Assembly: GCA_004555735.1 (NCBI GenBank)
Contig: SFHH01000074.1
Coordinates: 1 to 10,389, forward strand
From: Acidaminococcus fermentans
Lineage (GTDB): Bacteria > Bacillota_C > Negativicutes > Acidaminococcales > Acidaminococcaceae
Reading direction: 5' to 3'
Length of the DNA stretch: 10,389 nucleotides
A program made the position numbers and the translations under genes. The notes below the pieces were generated by a model that did no database searches, was not told the origin of the DNA, and worked only from the letters and a program-made list of their open reading frames with translations. Shown in pieces: positions 6,504 to 10,389 of this stretch (positions are counted from its first letter, which is position 1; every line of letters starts with the position of its first letter).

Positions 6504-7425
6504 TGGTTCCCGTCAGGGCTCCAGCCCGTCCGGGCTTTCCAGCACAGCATCCCTGCCGCTCCTTTTCCCGGAAAAAGCCCAGGAGCTCTGCCATCCCGGC
6601 TGAACGGTAATGGTGTTCTTTCCAAATCAGGCTCAGCTGGATTTCCATGGGATCCTGGAAGGGCACAAAGATCAGTTCCGGATCTTCCTGGACCATCTCC
6701 CGATACAAAAATCCCACAGCCTGCCGTTTCTTCACCAGCTGCAGCATGGTATAGATCTGGGAAGTCCGGAACAAGATCTGAGGCTGGATCCCCGCCTTGG
6801 CAAACCGTTCCTCCAAAAGTTCCGACTGAAAGAACAATTCCGGCATCAGGACCATCTTTTCTCCCGTCAGCTCTTCCAGCCGGAGTTTTTCTTTTCCCGC
6901 CAGCGGGTGCCGCCGGCTGAGGATCCCACCCGATTCCAGTTTGGCTGCACACAGGGTCTTATAATTCCCGCTGAGGGGCTGGGTATGGATCACAAAAGCC
7001 ATATCCAGCAGTTCATGTTCCAGTTTCTGCTGGACTACGCTGCGCCGTTCTTCCAGGATGTCCAATTGGAGATCGGGATGCTCTTGGAAAAAATCTTCAT
7101 ACAGGCGGGGCAGCAGCCATCCTCCCAGGACGGGAGGGACCCCCAACCGCAGGGTATGGCGTCCGGCTCCCAAGTCCCCCATGATCCGGGTCAGCTTGTC
7201 CGCATCTTCCGTCAGGGACCGGGACATCTTCAGCAGCCGTTCTCCTTCCGCCGTCAGCTCCATGCCCCGGTACTGCCGGATGAACAGGACCACTCCGAAT
7301 TCTTTTTCCAGGGACTGGATGGCACTGGATAGGGACGGCTGGGAGACTTTCAGAAGTTCCGCGGCCTGGGTCATATTGCCGCAGGCACAGACCGTTTGGA
7401 AATAACGCAGCTGGATCAGGTTCAC
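6496..7425 (-). CDS. LysR-family regulator, divergent from the DUF1275 gene
   Basis: Transcription factor of 309 aa. It opens with the classic MNLIQLRYFQTVCACGNMTQAAELLKVSQPSLSSAIQSLEKEFGVVLFIR, a textbook LysR winged helix-turn-helix, followed by a linker and an effector-binding domain beginning about LRLGVPPVLGGWLLPRLYEDF. I place the start at the GTG at 7425: GGAGG lies five bases before it. A TTG at 7437 would add four residues but includes that ribosome site in the coding frame. The C-terminal tail after about residue 280 (EKERQGCCAGKPGRAGALTGTMV) lacks the usual fold features and may be disordered. Divergent from the DUF1275 gene with 128 bases between and overlapping promoters, it probably regulates that gene and itself. 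Effector unknown. Confidence 0.93.
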   Translation of the reverse strand: MNLIQLRYFQTVCACGNMTQAAELLKVSQPSLSSAIQSLEKEFGVVLFIRQYRGMELTAEGERLLKMSRSLTEDADKLTRIMGDLGAGRHTLRLGVPPVLGGWLLPRLYEDFFQEHPDLQLDILEERRSVVQQKLEHELLDMAFVIHTQPLSGNYKTLCAAKLESGGILSRRHPLAGKEKLRLEELTGEKMVLMPELFFQSELLEERFAKAGIQPQILFRTSQIYTMLQLVKKRQAVGFLYREMVQEDPELIFVPFQDPMEIQLSLIWKEHHYRSAGMAELLGFFREKERQGCCAGKPGRAGALTGTMV

Positions 7426-7553
7426 ATTTTCCTCCAATAGATCTTTTCTATATCATAACAAATAAAATATATTATACAAATTGCTTTTTCCATTATATAC
7501 TAAGTCCAAGAAAAAATCCTGTACTTTTTCTCCGTACAGAAAGGAGATGCCCT
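7426..7553. promoter_or_regulatory. Divergent promoter region with overlapping -35 boxes
   Basis: A very AT-rich stretch between LysR 2 and the DUF1275 gene. For the plus strand, TTATAC (7472-7477) and TATACT (7496-7501) are 18 bases apart. For the minus strand, TTGTAT (7479-7474) and TATGAT (7457-7452) are 16 bases apart. The two -35 boxes overlap by four bases, so only one polymerase could bind at a time. These are matches by eye in AT-rich DNA, so individual boxes are uncertain. Confidence 0.4.
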
Positions 7554-8261
7554 ATGACTACCTGCTCCACGGTACAAAACCTGCAAACTGAAAAAAGGAC
7601 CCTGGCCCTGGGTCTCCTGACAGATTCCTGGCCTCTGTTGATCCTGGTAACGGCTGCCGGCGGTTTTTCCGCTTCCTACAGCTTCCTGGCCCGGGGCGGT
7701 GTCTTTGCCTTCGCCCAGACCGGGAACATCATCTATTCCGGCCACGTCCTGGCCTCTGGCCATCTCTGGCAGATCATCCCCTTCCTGCTGCCGGCTCTTT
7801 CCTATATGCTGGGCCTGTTGGCCGCCCGGCAGCTGGAAAAACGGCTGGCCGACCAAGTCCGTTTCCAGAAATACATCCTCCTGCTGGAAAGTTTCCTCCT
7901 GCTCCTGACCAGCCAGCTCCCTGCCTCGGCCCTGATGACTCGGCTTTCCCTCTGCCTCATGGGCTGCGCCAGCGGTCTCCAGATGGAGACCTTCCACCGG
8001 GTGGGAGACAGGGAATACACCAGCATCATGGTCATGGGGAACATGAAACGGACAGTGGAAGCCTTCGGATCCTATCTGGAAGACCACCAGCCCGCTTCCC
8101 TCCGGAAAGCCCTGATCTATGTCCTCATTAATGGCATATTCTGCCTGGGCTCCGCCTGGGGTTACGTCCTCACCCAGATCCGGGGAGACACAGCCATCCT
8201 GCTGCCGGCCCTGTTCCTGGCCCTGGCTGCCTGGCGTCTCCAGCCCGCATCGAGGGGATAA
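7554..8261 (+). CDS. DUF1275 (YoaK-type) membrane protein
   Basis: Integral membrane protein of 235 aa, the usual length of this family, whose biochemical role is not established. Family signatures are visible: AAGGFSASYSFLARGGVFAFAQTGNII (34-60) with the conserved TGN at 56-58, and in the second half GLQMETF (141-147) followed by YTSIMVMGNMKRT (155-167). Hydrophobic segments fall at about 27-45, 74-92, 107-121, 127-142, 184-205 and 213-229, suggesting six spans. AAGGAG at 7541-7546 is seven bases before the ATG. It stands alone, followed by a hairpin shared with the convergent carrier gene, and is divergent from a LysR regulator that probably controls it. Base composition is GC-rich, like the rest of the right half. 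Confidence 0.85.
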   Translation: MTTCSTVQNLQTEKRTLALGLLTDSWPLLILVTAAGGFSASYSFLARGGVFAFAQTGNIIYSGHVLASGHLWQIIPFLLPALSYMLGLLAARQLEKRLADQVRFQKYILLLESFLLLLTSQLPASALMTRLSLCLMGCASGLQMETFHRVGDREYTSIMVMGNMKRTVEAFGSYLEDHQPASLRKALIYVLINGIFCLGSAWGYVLTQIRGDTAILLPALFLALAAWRLQPASRG

Positions 8262-8264
8262 AAA

Positions 8265-8294
8265 AAGGGGCTGTCGCCTATGCAACAGCCCCTT
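8265..8294. terminator. Terminator hairpin, mainly for the minus-strand carrier gene
   Basis: AAGGGGCTGT (8265-8274) pairs perfectly with ACAGCCCCTT (8285-8294) across a 10-base loop. On the minus strand the stem is followed directly by an unbroken T run, making it a good intrinsic terminator for the carrier gene ending at 8311. On plus the tail is only CAACTTACTTATT, so termination after the DUF1275 gene would be weaker. Confidence 0.82.
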
Positions 8295-8310
8295 CAACTT
8301 ACTTATTCAA

Positions 8311-9222
8311 TTACGCAGCATCCTTGCTGTGATCATATTTCTGCAGCTTCATGGAAGGAACCCACCAGCCACACTTATAGGCTACGATCCACATGATGGC
8401 CACGATCCCGAAGGTTGCCCAGGTGACGATGACGCCGCCATTTTGCGGATACAAGTTCATGATGATGGGCGGAATGACCTGATAGCCGATGATCAGCGGA
8501 CGGTTGAAGATATCGGCGATACCGGAGTCTTCAATCCCTCTGGATTTCAGGTCAGGGTCAACGATCCGCTGCAGCAGCAGGCCCGTTGCAGCTACGCCGC
8601 TAGCATGGCCCCAGACCATCATGTTCCGTTCGAACCAGTCGCTGAAAGAGCTCTTCCCGCCGATATAGATGAACCACAGCCAGTTGGTAATAAAACCGGC
8701 CAAGCAGACAATCAGCAGAGGGCCTGCAAAGTCCAATACTACGCTCAGTTTCAGGGAACCGATCCCGGAAACCATCAGGAAGTCAGTGCTCATGCCCTGG
8801 ATACGGCTGATGGAATACCGGTCACAATATTTAATGGCGCCGGATTTGTTCAAGAACTTGTTGATGATCAAGCCCCAAATCAGGGACAGGCAGAATGCCG
8901 GGATAGGTACACCATAGTTGATGGTGGCTTTGGTGAATACCTTGAACCAGGCAGAGCTGTAATACCCCAGCATGGAAGCCAGGAGGATCAGACCTACATG
9001 GAAGGCCATGGGGTCCAGGCAGATGGCGGAAATGGTGCCTCTGCCGGCAGCTTTCTGTTTTTCAGGAGGAACCAAACCAGTCCGCAGTTCAACAGGCAGC
9101 TCCTGGGGATCAGTTACATAGTGGGTATACCCTTTTCTGGTACCCCAGCCGATGATCACGATTCCCAGCAGGATACCGCCTACGATACCTACCGTTGCGG
9201 TGGTATACCCCAGGTCCGTCAT
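8311..9222 (-). CDS. C-terminal half of the GltS-type carrier
   Basis: Open frame of 303 aa, beginning at an in-frame Met of the original protein (MTDLGYTTATVGIVGG). It has about six hydrophobic spans, including GIVGGILLGIVIIGW, AFHVGLILLASMLGYY and VVLDFAGPLLIVCLAGFITNWLWFIYI, and the second conserved motif MVWGHASGVAATGLLLQRIVDP. No good ribosome site precedes the ATG (only GGAAAG about 16 bases away), so expression would need reinitiation after the ATGA overlap. Confidence 0.7.
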   Translation of the reverse strand: MTDLGYTTATVGIVGGILLGIVIIGWGTRKGYTHYVTDPQELPVELRTGLVPPEKQKAAGRGTISAICLDPMAFHVGLILLASMLGYYSSAWFKVFTKATINYGVPIPAFCLSLIWGLIINKFLNKSGAIKYCDRYSISRIQGMSTDFLMVSGIGSLKLSVVLDFAGPLLIVCLAGFITNWLWFIYIGGKSSFSDWFERNMMVWGHASGVAATGLLLQRIVDPDLKSRGIEDSGIADIFNRPLIIGYQVIPPIIMNLYPQNGGVIVTWATFGIVAIMWIVAYKCGWWVPSMKLQKYDHSKDAA

Positions 9223-9284
9223 ATTGGCATAACCCAGGCTTTCCAGCCCAGGTCCGTCATGTTGGCATAGCCCAGGCTTTCCAG
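9209..9284. repeat. 38-bp tandem duplication inside the carrier gene
   Basis: Copy A is 9209-9246 and copy B 9247-9284, directly adjacent. They match at 36 of 38 positions; the two differences are A/G at 9223 versus 9261 and at 9232 versus 9270. Because 38 is not a multiple of three, the duplication shifts the frame. Read in the carrier's frame each copy encodes LESLGYANMTDLG, and the two differences are silent (AAT/AAC for Asn, GGT/GGC for Gly). Confidence 0.97.
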
Positions 9285-9743
9285 CACAGGCCCTACAGCC
9301 GCTGCCGTACCATGGCCACCATAATACCCAGTAGCCATCATCAGGCCAAAGGGATCCGTAACTTCCGGCCAGATGAACTGGATCACATAGATGGTCAGGA
9401 ACATACCAACCGCATATTGCAGGATGGCGATCCCGGTCAGGTTGAAGAACATGCCCCCGATGACCTTGCTGTTGACCTTATCCTTGCTGGGAGTATCCCC
9501 GATAGGGGTAGCAGCGAAGATGACCACGATCAGCACAGCGGCATAAACGCCGAATTGGGGAGACAGGGGCAGGAAGCCGTAGCCTCTGGGCCCGAAAATC
9601 AAGGCAAGGACCCCGCCGATCAGGGAGGCAGGAATCAATGCTTTCTGGAACAATGAAATCTTTGCACGGCAGATCTGGCCGATCAGCAGGAGGATCGCCA
9701 TGATGCCGAAATCAATGAAGACTTGCCAAATTGCTTTTGACAT
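9219..9743 (-). CDS. N-terminal half of the GltS-type carrier
   Basis: Fragment of 174 aa from the true start: GAGGGA lies six bases before the ATG at 9743. Membrane segments fall at about residues 8-26, 35-50, 66-82 and 96-125, followed by the re-entrant-type GGHGTAAAVG loop. The last eight residues (WKAWVMPI) are not part of the family; they come from reading the second repeat copy in a shifted frame. The stop TGA overlaps the ATG of the second half. Confidence 0.75.
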   Translation of the reverse strand: MSKAIWQVFIDFGIMAILLLIGQICRAKISLFQKALIPASLIGGVLALIFGPRGYGFLPLSPQFGVYAAVLIVVIFAATPIGDTPSKDKVNSKVIGGMFFNLTGIAILQYAVGMFLTIYVIQFIWPEVTDPFGLMMATGYYGGHGTAAAVGPVLESLGYANMTDLGWKAWVMPI

Positions 9744-9769
9744 ATCAATCCCTCATTTCTCGTATGTAG

Positions 9770-9788
9770 GGAGCCTTTTACAGACTCC
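9770..9788 (-). other. Small intercistronic hairpin before the carrier gene
   Basis: In the 68-base gap between the dehydrogenase and the carrier, GGAGTC and GGCTCC (minus strand, 9788-9783 and 9775-9770) form six pairs, one of them G-U, with a seven-base loop. No T run follows, so it is not a terminator; it might be an RNA processing or stabilising element. No separate promoter is evident in this gap. Confidence 0.25.
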
Positions 9789-9811
9789 TTCTTTTAGAAA
9801 GTACCCGGTGA

Positions 9812-10389
9812 TTATTTCAGGGTGTAATAAGGCAGCTGTTCATCGAACTTCTTGCCGCCATTCTTATACCATTCGCAGACGTGGATGATGGCGTCCTTGG
9901 CCTTTTCCAGAGCAGCTCGGTCAGAGTTGAAGCCCTGGTGCGGCTGCACATAGAAGTTCTCGCTGCGGTCCATAGCCTTGTCCAGAATTTCCTTGGCAGC
10001 CTTCAAATCCGGCGTATTGAATTCCCCTCTGCCGTTCAGGGCTTCGGAGAAGGCCGTTTCGTCGGTGAATACATCGGTGCCGATCCCCAGGATTTTCCCT
10101 TCCTTGTACAGTTCCAGCAGACCGGATTCCGGAGCGATATCCCCACGGGTCACATTGATGAATTCAATGGGCCGGGTTGCCTGCAGCAGGTATTCCTTGG
10201 AGAAATACCCCACATTGTAGAGCGGACTTTCTTTGATCCGGGTCAGGTTCATTACGTTCACGACGATATCCGTATCTTTGATGCCTTCTTCTTTGGAAAC
10301 GAAGTTCACCGTATGGTTGTAGAGCTTGTCCAGTTCCTTGGCCCGCAAGTCCACAGCCTTGACTTTCAGCCCATTGGCTTCCAGCAGTT
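9812..10389 (-). CDS. D-2-hydroxyacid dehydrogenase, C-terminal part (5' end outside window)
   Basis: NAD-dependent enzyme interconverting a 2-oxoacid and its D-2-hydroxyacid. The 191 visible residues include the second half of the Rossmann domain: DTDIVVNVMNLT, then FINVTRGDIAPESGLLELYKEGKILGIGTDVF (the lVN-aRG...DVF signature, with the catalytic Arg in TRGD), and QPHQGFNSDRAA, whose His is the likely catalytic base of the family's H-x-G motif. The frame is open to the window edge, so the internal GTG at 10354 is not the start; the substrate-binding N-terminus and the GxGxxG motif lie outside. It differs from the common wording (ADIVSLHxPLT, MKxGAxxVN), so it belongs to a divergent branch. 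Beside a glutamate carrier, 2-oxoglutarate/2-hydroxyglutarate is an attractive substrate pair; lactate/pyruvate or 2-oxoisocaproate remain possible. Confidence 0.85.
   Translation of the reverse strand, partial: LLEANGLKVKAVDLRAKELDKLYNHTVNFVSKEEGIKDTDIVVNVMNLTRIKESPLYNVGYFSKEYLLQATRPIEFINVTRGDIAPESGLLELYKEGKILGIGTDVFTDETAFSEALNGRGEFNTPDLKAAKEILDKAMDRSENFYVQPHQGFNSDRAALEKAKDAIIHVCEWYKNGGKKFDEQLPYYTLK

Larger units (their letters stand above)
8311..9743 (-). pseudogene. gltS: GltS-type Na+/glutamate symporter, frame broken by a 38-bp tandem duplication
   Basis: Together the two open frames make one carrier of the sodium/glutamate symporter family, moving glutamate (or a related substrate) into the cell with Na+. 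Removing one copy of the 38-bp repeat at 9209-9284 restores a continuous frame of 464 aa, with LESLGYANMTDLG running straight into YTTATVGIVGG. Family motifs lie on both sides: RAKISLFQKALIPASLIGG and GYYGGHGTAAAVGP in the N half, and MVWGHASGVAATGLLLQRIVDPDLKSRG in the C half. The dehydrogenase upstream on the same strand is only 68 bases away and probably shares its transcript. Nothing else in either half is visibly decayed, so the break is recent, reversible, tolerated as a split protein, or an assembly error. Citrate- or other-dicarboxylate specificity cannot be excluded. Confidence 0.85.

Noticed and set aside
6449..6952. Upstream extension of the small membrane protein's open frame
   Set aside because: It lies inside LysR 2 on the same strand in another frame, with Gly/Arg/Pro-rich sequence and no membrane or family pattern.
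8119..9270. Plus-strand open frame of 383 codons across the DUF1275 end and the carrier
   Set aside because: It starts inside the DUF1275 gene, crosses a terminator and runs antisense to the carrier; low-complexity polar translation.
9209..9284. Programmed ribosomal frameshift in the carrier gene
   Set aside because: No slippery heptamer or downstream structure is needed to explain the break; an exact 38-bp tandem copy accounts for it fully.
1..10389. Insertion sequence, prophage, CRISPR array, tRNA, rRNA or toxin-antitoxin pair
   Set aside because: I looked for transposase or integrase motifs, spaced repeats, cloverleaf-like segments and small paired genes and saw none; the only notable repeat is the 38-bp tandem copy.

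Overview
The window looks like a chromosomal segment of an anaerobic, low-to-mid GC Firmicute of the Negativicutes, most likely Acidaminococcaceae (Acidaminococcus or Phascolarctobacterium-like). This is an inference from gene content: a CitA/CitB-type two-component system, iron-sulfur-type hydroxyacid dehydratases, and a GltS-type Na+/glutamate carrier beside a D-2-hydroxyacid dehydrogenase, a pairing that would suit glutamate fermentation through 2-hydroxyglutarate. Strong purine-rich ribosome binding sites agree with a Firmicute. No rRNA, tRNA or other taxonomic marker is present.

Layout. (1) 1-1482, plus strand: the 3' part of a CitA/DcuS-type sensor kinase, overlapped by four bases with its CitB/DpiA-type response regulator. 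(2) 1504-1561: a hairpin between convergent operons. (3) 1623-4844, minus strand: a three-gene operon read as SAF-domain small subunit, UxaA-type large subunit, then an IlvD/Edd-family dehydratase. (4) 4845-5016: a divergent promoter region with three TCACAA/TTGTGA half-sites. (5) 5017-5991, plus strand: a LysR regulator, closed by a 16-bp hairpin. (6) 6047-6448, minus strand: a small protein with four predicted membrane segments and its own extended -10 promoter. (7) 6496-7425, minus strand: a second LysR regulator, divergent from (8) 7554-8261, plus strand: a DUF1275/YoaK-type membrane protein. (9) 8265-8294: another hairpin between convergent genes. (10) 8311-9743, minus strand: a GltS-type carrier split by an exact 38-bp tandem duplication. 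(11) 9812-10389, minus strand: the C-terminal part of a D-2-hydroxyacid dehydrogenase, cut by the window edge and upstream of the carrier in the same direction.

How the parts fit. LysR 1 probably controls the dehydratase operon, whose enzymes point to catabolism of a sugar acid or similar hydroxyacid; the exact substrate cannot be read from sequence, and no aldolase, kinase or transporter for it is in view. LysR 2 probably controls the DUF1275 gene from overlapping divergent promoters. The dehydrogenase and carrier look co-transcribed and may form a glutamate/2-oxoacid module. The targets of the two-component system are not visible.

The most unusual feature is the 38-bp duplication in the carrier gene. 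It shifts the frame, yet the two halves overlap as ATGA, and the two copies differ only at two positions that are synonymous in the carrier's frame. That leaves three readings: a recent inactivation, a reversible switch or split protein, or a strain-mix assembly artefact. No gene-free stretch exceeds 300 bases; the longest, 4845-5016, is described as a regulatory region. I found no clearly new defence or mobile system.
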